A stretch of DNA of 64,000 nt from Capsaspora owczarzaki ATCC 30864 (Eukaryota > Opisthokonta > Filasterea), in contig NW_011887292.1 in the NCBI RefSeq assembly GCF_000151315.2, positions 2,705,181 to 2,769,180 of the forward strand. The letters are read 5' to 3'. The notes beneath the pieces are model-generated. The model made no database searches. It was not told the origin of the DNA and saw only the letters and a program-made list of their open reading frames with translations. A program made the position numbers and the translations under genes. Below, piece by piece: positions 8,731 through 19,418 of the stretch (within the stretch, counting starts at the first letter, position 1; the number at the start of each line of letters is the position of its first letter).

Positions 8731-11279
8731 TCACGATTGGCTGCGCGTCTGCAGCGCCTCCCGCGCTTGGGTGAGCTGCTGCTGCAGCTCAAAGTTGTCT
8801 CGGTCGAGCTGCTGACTAAACCCATGCAACCGAAGGGTGTTTTGCTGCACCATTGAAAGTTGCAGGTTGAGGTGGTTGTTGGTCTCGGCGACGGAATCGA
8901 CGCTGCCTTGCATCGAGTTGACGTAAACCTTCTTCTTGATGCGGCACGCCTGCGCGGCCTCTCGGTTCTTTTCGCGTCGCCGTTGGTTGGGGTCGGTGTC
9001 GTTGTCGGACGACGATGCGCCGCCGCCTGTCTCGTCGTCGTCGTCGCCATTAAGATCGGTCGTGTCGCCGTCCGAGGTGCCCGCAGCGATGGAGGAGGAC
9101 GACGAGATGGACGGACGCAGCTGATGCTCGTCCGCCGCCTTGGCGCCGCCAGACCGTGTCCGCGTCGGCCGAGGGCATGGCGTCGTTTTCGCGACAACCG
9201 CAGAGGCAATAGCGCTTGGGGGTGAGCTCTTGCCCCCAGTGGAAGAGTTGCTCCGTGTCCGCCGCCGCCCGTTCTGCTGGGCCGCTTGCTTTGCGGCGGC
9301 CGCTGCCGACATTTTCGCCGCCCCTCGCGGGCTTTGCCTCGCACCGCCGCGCGGGCTCTTTCGTTTGGGCGCGCCGTAATCTTCGTCGTCGTCATCGTCG
9401 TGGTTGGTTGTGGCTGCCACGTCGTCCTCGTCGTCGTCTTCGTCTTCTGGTTCTTCCTCCTCGTCGTTGTTGTTGCTGCTGCTGCTGCTGCTATCGCGGT
9501 GGTTGGGTTGGCGATTGTGGTCCTCGTCCATAGGGTCTTGTGAAATGGGTCTTGTGAAATTGACCGTTTGCGGCCGTGGGTTTCGTCGCCGCTCTCGCTG
9601 CCCTGGCCCAGACTGTTTCGAACCAGCGCCGCGTTGGCATTGGCCACCACAACGGCAGAGGCAAGGGTCAAGCCACTCGCTGCGGGATGAGACATCCCTC
9701 GTGCATTGTTGCTGTTGTTGCTGCTGTTGTTGCTGCTGTTGTTGCTGTTTGGTGGTGCGCGGTGAGGGGAAGGACGGGCAAATCCGTCAAATGTCTGTCC
9801 GGCTGCGGATGTTGCGCCAGCAACCGCTTGGAAAAAGCCCAGAGAATTATTGGAAACGTTAAAGCTAGGCGATGCTTGAGCATTCACCCCGCCCAGCGAG
9901 TTTTGGGCTGAAAGCAATGTTGGCGGAGGGATGGATTGGCTTTGCAGCGACAACAGCGACGACGACGAGGCCGACGACGCTGGCTGCGTAGGGACGCCGA
10001 CCGAGCCTTGAAGAAGCTGCTGAGGGACGAAATTCGGCGCAGTGCTGAGAATACTTGGCGACAAGAGCTGCATGGGCGACGGCAGTGTGGAGAGGGACGG
10101 GGTTGTCAAGCCGATTGCGAAATTGGGCAAGCTAAAGTTGAACGGGCTGAATGGCTGGGAGAGAGCCCCCGTTCCCGGACCACTGGCACTCGGCATTGCA
10201 TTCAGGCCAGCACCAGCTGCTGCTGCTGCTGCTGCTGCAATGCCGGCTGGGAAGCTTCCAGCGCCGCTGCTGCTTCCGCCGCTGTTCAGACTCGACTGGG
10301 ACAAGTTGGACGACGAGAGATTGTTACTGGCAGCAGCAGCAGTAGCCGCAGCAGCAGCCGCAGCCGCAGCAGCACTCGCAGTAACAGCAGGCGCAGAGCC
10401 ATGCAACAGACCGCCACCGAACGTCGGGGACGAGGCTCGAGAGGTGATTGGACTGGAGCTCAGCGAGGCCAGCGCGACGAGCGTCTCTTGCTCCTTGGCA
10501 GATCTGGCAGACCAGTTTGTATTCGGCCGCTTGTTTGGCATCCCCAGTGGAGCATGGCCGCCGGCAGTAGACGCAGCGCTTCCAGAAGTGTGGTTTGGAT
10601 TGGAACCGGACGAAGCATTGCCCGATCCAGCCACCGCACCGACGCCGGCGCCGGCGCCATGGGCGTCCACGTCTGAAGCAGAGCCACTTGCTGGGAACAG
10701 CGGCGGCGGCGGCGGCGGCGGCGGTCGAGCGACAATACTGCCGTTGGCTGAAGGCATTGTGAGAGGGGCGAGCAGAGATTGCTCGGCGGCTCGCTTTCGG
10801 CCACGCCCTGGCATCACTCCGGGATCCGCGGGCTGTGCAGGCGATATGGACGAGGTGGTGGCGGTGGGCGCGGGATGAGCGGCAGGGTCGTCGCTGTGGT
10901 CGGACGGGGAAGCTTCGAGTTGCTGCTGCTGCAGCTGCGCTTGGCTGCTGCCGCCTTCTGTGGCAGCTGTGGCAGCCGCGGCGATGGCAGCCGAGCGACG
11001 CGACCGACGCAGCGACAGTGCCGATGCTGCCGGCCCCGATGCTGCCGAGACCGGGCTTGTCGTCGCAGAGGACGGCGCTGAGGTCGAGCTCGTAGTAGTC
11101 GTGGTCGTGATACTGGTTGTAGAATTGAGAGCAGCTGCGATGGCTGGCGCATCCGACGCCGCCGCCGCGGTGGTCTGCATGATGGGCAATGTGCTCAGTG
11201 CTGTAGCAGAGGCCGTCGTCGCTGCGGATGGCGTGCTGGACACGGCCGATGATGCTGGTGATGGTTCGACCGTTGCCAT
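8731..11279 (-). CDS. bZIP transcription factor with an in-gene frameshifting duplication
   Basis: A nuclear DNA-binding regulator. From ATG at 11279 the first frame encodes about 570 residues of Ser/Ala/Gln-rich, disordered activation-type sequence. The second frame (to the stop at 8731) encodes an acidic Ser/Asp/Glu stretch followed by a bZIP: basic region RRREKNREAAQACRIKKK near 8930-8985, then a leucine-zipper-like helix to about 8760. The two frames meet at an exact 14-bp tandem duplication, 9533-9560. With one copy of the unit, both halves read in one frame of about 840 aa, so the duplication is either a real lesion, a polymorphism or an assembly error. No 14-base intron is plausible. 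The basic region fits the ATF/CREB-like N-x-A-A-x-x-C-R signature; the exact subfamily is not assignable by eye. Confidence 0.8.
9533..9560. repeat. Exact 14-bp tandem duplication in the bZIP gene
   Basis: The unit GGGTCTTGTGAAAT occurs twice head to tail with no mismatch. Fourteen is not a multiple of three, so it moves the reading frame between the N-terminal region and the DNA-binding domain. Confidence 0.95.
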
Positions 11280-12060
11280 TCGTTTTGTTTGTGGTGTGCG
11301 AACAATCTCAGAATCTCCGTTGCGCTGGTTTTTTTTTCAATAATGTCAATGCGATGAGGGAGCTTTTGCTGAGGTGGATGTGTGCGTTGCGTAATGGGAA
11401 ATGTTTGAGTTGTGGAGAATGAAAGAGTGGCGATTATGCAGGAAAACACCAAGAAAAAAAAAAGAAAAAAAAAAAGAATGCTGAGCATCTCAGGAGAGTT
11501 CTGTACTTGTTCAATTGATCATCACTTTGAAAGACAAAGGCAATGGGGAACTTATGAGAGAGTAGTAACAACAATGCTGAACAGACCGAGCCGATTTTTG
11601 CAGAATCAAACTGTAGAAAACTGACAGCTTTGACAAAAGTTTTGTCACTTTTCGCTATTGGACAAAAGTTTGGTCCCTTTTGAAATGGAATCTGCAGTAT
11701 GTTTGATTCTAAGTGAATCTATGAAGTTCAAATGGATGGACTCCCGACGTGGAACGCACGGTGTGCCAGATTAACGGATGTTTCTCCGATCCTGAGAGCC
11801 TGTTTTCCCCCGATATCCACCATTGCATGTCAGTGTATCGTCGATAAGGATAATCCATGGCAACACAAGGTCATAAAAATCGGACAGACCGAGGGGTGGA
11901 GGGTGGGGGGAAGAGCGCAAGCTTGATGCCGGTTGCCGTGACAAATGATGCATGCACCGCTCCAATCTTTCGTTGGCTTCTTTAGGAACTGCTTCGCAAC
12001 GCGCCGCAAGCGAGAATGCCCACGATCTGTCCAAAAAGCCAAGAAACAAGTATCTGGGCG
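11280..12060. other. Spacer between bZIP and the CRN-like copies
   Basis: The first 200 bases are the bZIP upstream region. Around 11625-11690 a GACAAAAGTTT motif occurs twice. From about 11750 the base composition drifts to that of the neighbouring accessory DNA. A minus-strand ORF at 11830-12162 overlaps the first CRN copy in antisense and shows no family signature. Confidence 0.35.
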
Positions 12061-12064
12061 TCGG

Positions 12065-12983
12065 TTTCGTCCAAAGTGATGGGCCAGTCGTCTCGCACCT
12101 CCTGACGGACGCTTCGTTGATATGGATTCCAGCACTCGCAAGAATACGGATCTTTCAGCCATCTTAGATCAGAAGTAAGGCCTTGTTGTGAGGCCCGAGT
12201 GTGAGAGTGCTAGCTGCAGGTGAACGAGGGGGAGGGGTGCCGGCGTTGCTGGAGCGCGCACAGTTGCTGAGACATGTAAACACACGCCTCTACTTCTGCT
12301 GCCCTTTTGCTGCCACTCTAACAGAGACCTCGATTGTGCTGCTCACAGGGACCTCTCTTGTGATGAGCTTCGTGGTATCGAGCGTTCCATTGCTGCGCTG
12401 GCCGCTTGCCTTGGCGTTACCAAAACGGTTTTCGCGCCATTTTCCAAATCTCTGGTCTCGAATGTTCCCGACGCCAGCCGCTGCGCTGCACTCCTCGAGG
12501 TTTTGACTGGTCAAGTCGCCGGCAAGGCGAAGCCAACAGACGAGGAAAAACTCGTCGTCAAGTTGTTGTTCGAGAATTTGGGCTTGCACTCGACGGCGAA
12601 ATGGACTTGCAAGGCCACCGGCCAACTGCTTCTGGACGTGCTGATTCACGATCTCCAGTCCAAACAGACGGTTGAAGATGCCGCCAACCAAGTTGCAGAA
12701 ATCAACGCCCAAGTTGCCCACGCCACCAACCAAGCTGCAGACGCCATCGCCCAAGCCAAAATGCGAATTGCAGAAGCCGCCAACCAAGTCGCAGCAGCCC
12801 ACGCCCAAGTTGCAACAGCCACCAACCAAGTTGAAGCAGCCAACGCCCGAGTTAAAGAACTTTGGGCAAAGAACCGTACGCTCGAAGCCAGAAAGCTAGA
12901 ACTTGAGGCAAAGGGCAATGGTAGGTCTTGTTCGCTGAGCAGTTGCTACTCTGGTTGCGCGGATTCTTGTTCCTAATGTATTG
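12065..12983 (+). pseudogene. Crinkler (CRN/RHS)-like gene, copy A, broken
   Basis: This copy matches the 5' part of the family found at 33.6-35.9 kb. It has a short first exon, an intron with CACAG acceptor, and a second exon encoding the helical header plus heptad coiled-coil repeats of the type AANQVAE. The NTPase and nuclease modules are absent, and copy B begins immediately downstream. The copy is broken, at a minimum by loss of its 3' half. It looks young, since it is nearly identical to copy B over the shared part. Confidence 0.75.
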
Positions 12984-13143
12984 ACGTGTATCTGTATTTG
13001 AAGTGTGTTCACTCGTCGCTTTGTATTAGTTCCACGAAGATACGAGTAATGGGTTGATGATGAGAGTAATAATAGGAAAGAAGAGACTTTACTAATACAA
13101 AGCGACGAGTGAACACACTCCAAATACAGAGACACATCAATCC
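12984..13143. repeat. Foldback inverted repeat between CRN copies A and B
   Basis: About 50 bp at 12984-13031 recur as an imperfect reverse complement at 13092-13143, around a 60-bp loop. The arms share the run GTGTTCACTCGTCGCTTTGT. It sits where copy A departs from the other copies, so it may be a small MITE-like insertion or a rearrangement footprint. It is too small to code for anything. Confidence 0.8.
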
Positions 13144-13147
13144 ATAA

Positions 13148-14240
13148 CAGTTTCGTCCAAAGTGATGGGCCAGTCGTCACACTTCGTCGGCAAAACCATC
13201 CAAACTCCATTCTCGTGTTCTCCTGCTGACGGACGCTTCGTTGATTATGGATTCCACCACTCGCAAGAATACGGATCTTTCAGCCATCTTAGATCAGACG
13301 TAAGTCCTTGTTGTGAGGCCCGAGTGTGAGAGTGCTAGCTGCAGGTGAACGAGGGGGAGGGGTGCCGGCGTTGCTGGAGCGCGCACAGTTGCTGAGACAT
13401 GTAAACACACGCCTCTACTTCTGCTGCCCTTTTGCTGCCACTCTAACAGAGACCTCCCTTGTGTTGCTCACAGGGACCTCTCTTGTGGTGCTGATGAGCT
13501 TCGTGGTATCGAGCGCTCCATTGCTGCGCTGGCCGCTTGCCTTGGCGTTGCCAAAACGGTTTTCGTGCCATTTTCCAAATCTCTGGTCTCGAATGTTCCC
13601 GACGCCAGCCGCTGCGCTGCACTACTCAAGGCCTTGACTGGTCAAGTCGCCGGCAAGGCGAAGCCAACAGGCGAGGAAAAACTCGTCGTCAAGTTGTTGT
13701 TCGAGAATCTGGGCTTGCACTCGACGGCGAAATGGACTTGCAATGTCACCGGCCAACTGCTTCTGGACGTGCTGGTTCACGATCTCCAGTCCAAACAGAC
13801 GGTTGAAGATGCCGCCAACCAAGTTGCAGAAGCCAACGCCCAAGTTGCAAAAGCCGCCAACCAAGTTGCAGAAATCAACGCCCAAGCCCAAATGCAAATT
13901 GCAACAGCCACCAACCAAGTTGAAGCAGCCAACGCCCGAGTTAAAGAACTTTGGGCAAAGAACCGTACGCTCGAAGCCAGAAAGCTAGAACTTGAGGCAA
14001 AGGGCAATGGTAGGTCTTGTTCGCTGAGCAGTTGCTACTCTGGTTGCGCGGATTCTTGTTACTAATGTTGTGTGATGACAGCAAACCCCGCCACTTTCCC
14101 GCTCTACGGTGTCAACTTGACAGCTAAGTGGCTTCTCACTCGCCCGGAGCTGCAAGAGAAAATTGTCAACGCCGGCGATCGAGTTCTAGTCACTGCACCT
14201 CCAATTCACGCACTGCCCCAAAACCTCGAACTGTGCTATT
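13148..14240 (+). pseudogene. Crinkler (CRN/RHS)-like gene, copy B, short form
   Basis: A tandem neighbour of copy A in the same orientation. Parts in order are a short first exon (ATG at 13244), a header exon with fewer heptad repeats than copy A, and a third exon that begins the NTPase module. The P-loop, the rest of the NTPase and the nuclease are missing. The same short form, with the same downstream sequence, occurs as copy C at 31.8 kb. It is broken relative to the full-length family, though a header-only product cannot be excluded. Confidence 0.75.
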
Positions 14241-14550
14241 GAGCATTTTCTTTTGTTCTTTTTTTTTGATGTCGCCCTTGCTTGTTGTTGAATTTTGTCC
14301 GTAGATCTACCCCCTGCTTGTCGTTTTGTTCTGTTCCAACCTCTTTACTTATTACATGATTTCTTTCTTGCGAAAGAACCAAGATGGAAAAACTCTGAGC
14401 ATCTTCGAACGCCTTCCAACAGGTTTCCAGTTGCTTTCGTGTGTTCATGTGGCGATTTGACTTTTTGTTCTGCTTTTTCTATTGTAATAGTTTGTTGCTT
14501 ATTTCTTAGTTCTAATCCCACTCTTCTCTTCTTCTCTCTCAGATAACAAG
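14241..14550. other. Spacer between CRN copy B and PCBD
   Basis: The first 150 bases are shared, inverted, with 31.69-31.82 kb downstream of CRN copy C. The last part is a pyrimidine-rich tract ending CTTCTCTCTCAG just before the PCBD start, which may be a 5' UTR splice acceptor. Confidence 0.5.
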
Positions 14551-15105
14551 ATGCTGCAGAAACTGACGCCTGAAGCGCGCACGGCCAAGCTTGCTCAGCT
14601 GCCCGGCTGGAACGAGGTCAGCGCAGCCCCCTCCCCCTCCCCTTCCCTCTAAACCCGCTCTCCCCATTCGACACACATACTTCAGCGATACGCACTCTGG
14701 GAGTGGAGCGCTGGGGGTCCGGGATCTGTGTGGATTTGGAGATCAAGTCACGACTTCTCCCCTAAACTCTGTGGTATACTGATAGACCGACCCCAGCACT
14801 CAGCCAAGAGCTCATTTTGGATTTGCTTGCTTTGTTGCTTGTTGCTTTCCTTTGCTGAATGGCAGGTTGCTGGACGCGACGCGATTCGCAAGGACTTTGT
14901 GTTTGCCGACTTCAACCAAGCGTTCGGATTCATGACGCGCATTGCACTCAAGGCAGACAAGATGGACCACCATCCAGAGTGGTTTAACGTCTACAACCAA
15001 GTCCACATCACCCTGAGCACCCACGATTGCGGAGGTCTCTCCGAACGTGACATTACCCTCGCAACCTTCATCGAGTCGGTCGCTGCAGAGTCGCGCGCCA
15101 AGTGA
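14551..15105 (+). CDS. PCBD: Pterin-4a-carbinolamine dehydratase (2 exons)
   Basis: The enzyme dehydrates 4a-hydroxytetrahydrobiopterin so that the cofactor of aromatic amino acid hydroxylases can be recycled. Exons 14551-14616 and 14866-15105 join in phase 0 to give 101 aa, the normal length of the family. The catalytic region is intact: [20 protein letters not shown] carries the paired histidines, and a third lies in [13 protein letters not shown]. The start [10 protein letters not shown] follows an acceptor-like CTCTCTCAG by eight bases, so an upstream leader exon is possible. The gene directly follows CRN copy B. Confidence 0.95.
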
Positions 15106-15276
15106 GACACAAACCGTTGCAAGGCTTTCACAAGCACACTACCAGACTGCGCTAGTTGCAGAGAAAGTGTGCAGTGTTGGATCTGCGTTTTTGACTGTTG
15201 GAGATGTGGAAATGAAGGCAAAAAGAGGGTGCTCTTTGTTTTTGTGAAGCAACAAATCAAAAAGTAACACAAGCGT

Positions 15277-16353
15277 TCACTGCTGCTTGGATTTTCGCTT
15301 GATTTTCTCGCTGAGCGCGGGGCTGGAAATGTTGTGAGCAATGATACGGTCTGTCACGGCCTTGTCCAAGCGCGGATGAGCTGTACGCATGTTTGAGGAG
15401 GTCGAAAAGTGAGTTGTTGAGCCCCAATCACGACAAAACCCGGCACAGCCACACGAGGCTTCAGTACCAATAGTCTTCTCCGTGGCTGTCTTGACCTTGG
15501 TCATGTAGTGCTTTATCCGTGCCTGTTGTTCACGAGCGTGAGCGACGACCGGCGGTTACGCAAAGATTTCGAATAAATCCAATCTCGGCAAACGCGAATC
15601 CACGCATGACCTACAAGCTCGTTCTTGACGGGGTGGTCTTCGGGAGCTGTGCCTTGAGCATTGAGATACACTGTGCAACAACCAGAGCAAGCAAGATGGC
15701 AGCGCGGCAAAATTGAGCCAAAGGTACTGAGCCACAGCTTTGTAATATCACGCTCCTTCGCTGGATCGACAATTCGGCGGTGGATGCAACACCGTAGACG
15801 ACAATGTTGGAGCATCTTATTGAAAACATCCATTCGGCTAGTGGAGGCGGGGAGGACATGGTGGTTTGCCACATGGAAGCCGAGTGGAACCAGCGCCCTG
15901 CTCCCCCCCCCCGCGCGCGCTCCCGTCCATCCCGTCCATCATCCCAAAATGCAAGCATGCCAATATGGACATTGCAGCATCCAGCTGGTACGCGGCGGTG
16001 GCGGTGGCGGTGGTGGTTGTGCGCCCGCCCATGCACCGATGTTGAGACTTACTCCAGAACATGCTGTTGGCAGTGAATGCGAGCGCAAGTTCGAGCCGCG
16101 CCAGTTCGAGAGGCTTGTCTGCGAGCTTTGCACGGAGATCTGCAGCGGGCGCCTTGAGCAAAGGGTTGAGCATCGCCTCGAGGTTGTCGACTGCGGCCGT
16201 GAACGCGTCCACCTGCTCGGCAATCTCCTCAGGCACTGCGGCGACGGCCTTGCTATTGCCATTACTACTAGTAATACTACTGCTACTACTACTGCTAATG
16301 CTACTACTAGTAGTAGTATTGCTATTATTCTTATTGCTGCGATTCGAGCTCAT
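15277..16353 (-). CDS. C1D: C1D/Rrp47-like exosome cofactor (4 exons)
   Basis: C1D (yeast Rrp47/Lrp1) binds Rrp6 and helps the nuclear exosome process rRNA and snoRNA. Exons 16353-16053, 15670-15615, 15522-15468 and 15380-15277 join in frame to 171 aa. The Sas10/Utp3/C1D helical domain is clear: LARLELALAFTANSMFW then YLNAQGTAPEDHPVKNEL then RIKHYMTKVK, matching animal C1D in order. A Ser/Asn/Thr run precedes it and a Lys-rich tail (KIKRKSKQQ) ends it. It starts 184 bp from PEX19 on the other strand, so the two probably share a promoter. Confidence 0.92.
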
Positions 16354-16537
16354 CGTTCAATATGCTCCACAAAGAAAACCGAAAGAGTGAGCTTGTCCGT
16401 TTCGGTTTTTGCAACGTCGCTCTCTCTCTCTCTCTCTCAACTGATTGATTAGCGCTACTTGCTGAGTACGAGCGATTACTCGAGTCGTTGGAGGCGAAGA
16501 GGACAGCAGTCTTCCTCTTCCATTCACAAACCATACA
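16354..16537. promoter_or_regulatory. Divergent promoter between C1D and PEX19
   Basis: Two start codons face apart across 184 bp. The spacer includes a CT repeat at 16421-16438. No other gene fits, so both promoters must lie here or within the first exons. Confidence 0.5.
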
Positions 16538-18126
16538 ATGTCTGCGGACGATCAGTTGGATTCGCTGCTCGATGGTAAACGATTTTGAAAAAACAAAATA
16601 AGCGAAAAGGAATACACACTTTACGCTATTGTGCAAAAAGACTGAAGGGGGGGGGGGAACAGTGCTCGAGCGATGAGAGCTGATCTGAGGCAAACGCGTC
16701 CACTTTGGTAGAGGCGCTCGAGGGCTTTGACGAAGCTGCTGCTGCTGCCCCGACGTCATCTGGCAAGAGCACGCAACCCGAGTCCAATGCTGCTGCTGCT
16801 GCTGCTGCTGCTAAACCCGCTGCGGCGGAACGAGCCGACGCACAGCAGCCGGCGGGCGATTCAGACGAGGACTTTGAGAACTCGGCGCTGGCGGCACAGT
16901 TCCAGCAGCAGCTGCTTGCCATGATGCAGGAGATGGCTGGCACGTCGGAGCTTGATCCCGAGCACGCAGCGCGCTTGTCGGAAGGCCTCGCGAGCATGGC
17001 CGCAGCAGACGCCAAGCTGCCTCGAGCTGGAGCTTCTTCTGCTTCCTCAGCGTCTGGCGCATCAAAGCCGAGCACCAATCCATTTGAACAGGCAATCCAC
17101 GAGATGCAGCAAAACAGCCAACAACTGGTAAGGTCGGATGGTGGCGGCGGTGGTGGTGGAATGGTGGAGCAAGCAAATGCTAACTTGTGCTAACTTGTGC
17201 TAACTTGTGCCAACTTGTGCCAACGAAACCTTGCTATGCAGAATAACGACGAGACGATGGGCATGGGCGAAGATGCAATCGATGCGCTGGCCGAGCAGCT
17301 CTTGGCTGGCATGGGCGGCCTTGGCGGCGGCGACGACGACGATGACGATGCAGGCGGCATGCAGGCAATGATGGAAAAGATGATGGAGACGGTGCTCAAC
17401 AAGGATGTTCTGTACCAACCGATGAAGTCGTTGAGCGAGCGAGTAAGCCCGCATCATTGGGATGCAGACGTTGTTTTTGGGATGGCTGATTGTATTTCGC
17501 CTGTCACTCACCGTTCCCGCAACTTCCCCCCCCCCTTTTTTTTTGTCTCCATTCGCCTTTACCAGTATCCAGAGTATCTGCGCGAGAACGCCACCAAGAT
17601 TTCGGCTGAAGACAAGACTCGGTACGAGCTACAACTTGTGTGCATGCATAAAATCGTCGCCACGTTCGAGCGGACATCCGAGTCGTCTTCGTACAAGGAG
17701 ATTCTCGAATTGGTTCAAGAGGTAAGATTGCACCCGGGAGCAGTATCGGTCAACTTGAGGTGCTTTTGACAAGCTGGGATGAGCAAAGCTCACGGTGACT
17801 TTATGTGCTTTTTTTGTTGTGTTCTGGCGATGCGTGCGCAACTCGGGGCGGGGGGATTGAAATGGGTGATGAATTCTACTAGATGCAAGAGCATGGATCT
17901 CCACCGCCAGAAATCTTTGCCGAATTGGTACGCGAGAGAAACAGTTGGAAATGCAGGGGGCGGGTGTTCTCGCGTGCGCGTTGCTCATGGTGGTGAAATG
18001 CTGCATTTATTTTGGCTTGGCAACACTCGACAGTTCCCCGATATGCCAGCCAGCGGTGGCCCACTAGGAGCCTTGGGAATGGGCGGTCCAGGTGGAGCAG
18101 ACCAAGCGGCCTGCACCATCATGTAA
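16538..18126 (+). CDS. PEX19: Peroxin-19, peroxisomal membrane protein chaperone (6 exons)
   Basis: PEX19 binds newly made peroxisomal membrane proteins in the cytosol and docks on PEX3. Exons 16538-16574, 16712-17127, 17242-17442, 17566-17721, 17883-17927 and 18034-18126 join in frame to 315 aa. The N-terminal PEX3-binding helix (DQLDSLLDEALEGFD), the acidic linker, the cargo-binding helices (YPEYLRENATKIS, MQEHGSPPPEIFAEL) and a C-terminal CaaX box, CTIM, are all present. The CaaX box predicts farnesylation. An Ala run in exon 2 comes from GCT repeats. Confidence 0.95.
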
Positions 18127-18161
18127 TCATGTAGCCGTGCTGGTCGTTTTTGTTGTTCGAA

Positions 18162-19198
18162 TCACTTGAACATGTTCGATTGATAGTACACCAATTCTTG
18201 AATGCTTTCTTTAATGTCGTCGAGTGCTCTGTTTCAGTTTGCATGTAAAATTCGAGAGTTGAGTGTTCTCTTTCAGCAAATTCCAGCCCGAAAACTGCAA
18301 TGGCAGAGCAAAAAGCGATGCCAAAAAGGAGAGATGAGTACCTGTGCAACCCTTGCTTTGGAGGTGCGTTCGCGAAAATCGCAGGATACCAGCGACTGGA
18401 GCCAAACAACCATCGGTAACCGTCAGTATCGGCATACAGAATCACTCTTCACCCCCACCCCACCCCCGATCACAAACGAGTTGATGGAGCTTGTTTTACT
18501 ACTCACCGGCAAAGCTCCTTCAGCGTCGAGACGTCAATCAAGCGGTAATGCAGGTGCGCTGAGAATTTGGGCATGTAGCGATCGAGGAAGCGCTTGTCCA
18601 TGTGGATGGTGTTGCCAGCAAGCACGCAGCCCTTGCTTGTGTGTTCCCGCACGAACGCGAGCATGACCTCCTCGGCCTCAGCGAGCGACGTGGTGGATGC
18701 GCGGACTGCAGCGGTCAGTCCGGATGCGCCGTGATGCTCCTTGCACCAGTCGTTCATGCGATCAAGGACCTCGTCTGGCTGGTGAATGATGATATCAGGG
18801 CCCTGTCATGTACAAAGCATCAGTATTGCATCCACAACATATTCACATTCATACGGGTGCGAGTGGATGGATGAGCAAAAGACCTCAAACCCAAGTACAG
18901 CCAAATACAACCAAAGCCTTGTTTTTTGTACCTCAGCGAGAATGTTGCCGCGCGAGTCGGTGACGATGCAGGCCATTTCAATGATGGTCTCTGTACTGAC
19001 ATCGAGTCCTGGTCCAAGCCGAAAGGCGCAAACAACCGCCCTTTTGAGCGTTGTTTCAACAACTTCGACCAGTACTTTGACTCCAACCTTCACTCAAGCC
19101 TCCTCCTCTCAACAGACAATACAGAAAGCCTCCTTCCCAACAAGCGCACCGGTCATTTCGAGATCGACCCAAATCATCCGCGTCGACAAGTCTTCCAT
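18162..19198 (-). CDS. REXO2: Oligoribonuclease, DEDDh 3'-5' exonuclease (5 exons)
   Basis: REXO2 degrades very short RNA oligonucleotides in mitochondria and cytosol. Exons 19198-19150, 19008-18932, 18802-18507, 18395-18342 and 18228-18162 join in frame to 180 aa, the bacterial/eukaryotic core length. The DEDDh residues are visible: Asp and Glu in [10 protein letters not shown], Asp in [15 protein letters not shown], His and Asp in [11 protein letters not shown]. No mitochondrial presequence precedes MEDLSTR, so this form looks cytosolic unless another start is used. It diverges from the PX gene across 220 bp. Confidence 0.94.
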
Positions 19199-19418
19199 CT
19201 TTTTGGACAAATTTCACGTTGAACTGTGAAGACTGAGCGGTAGATATCTACGAATCTGAGCAACTCTCAGTCAGTCGTTTCTTTTTTTGGTTTTGCTCGC
19301 TGCTCATTCCCTCTTTTTCTTTCTGAACACTGTCGGAGGGGCGTCTGACCTTTGCTAGTCATTCCCTTGTGATTGAGCTCGCTTTTGGCTTTTTGGACGG
19401 CAGCAAGCGACATCAACA

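Noticed and set aside
8505-8740. CA-rich repeats as a possible CRISPR or satellite
   Set aside because: They are simple microsatellite with no spaced direct repeats.
8505-9530. Continuation of the bZIP N-terminal frame past the duplication, Thr/Arg-rich
   Set aside because: This is the wrong frame of the bZIP domain; the overlapping frame encodes the real basic region and zipper.
11830-12162. Minus-strand ORF with Cys/His pairs resembling a zinc knuckle
   Set aside because: The spacing fits no knuckle consensus and it overlaps CRN copy A in antisense.
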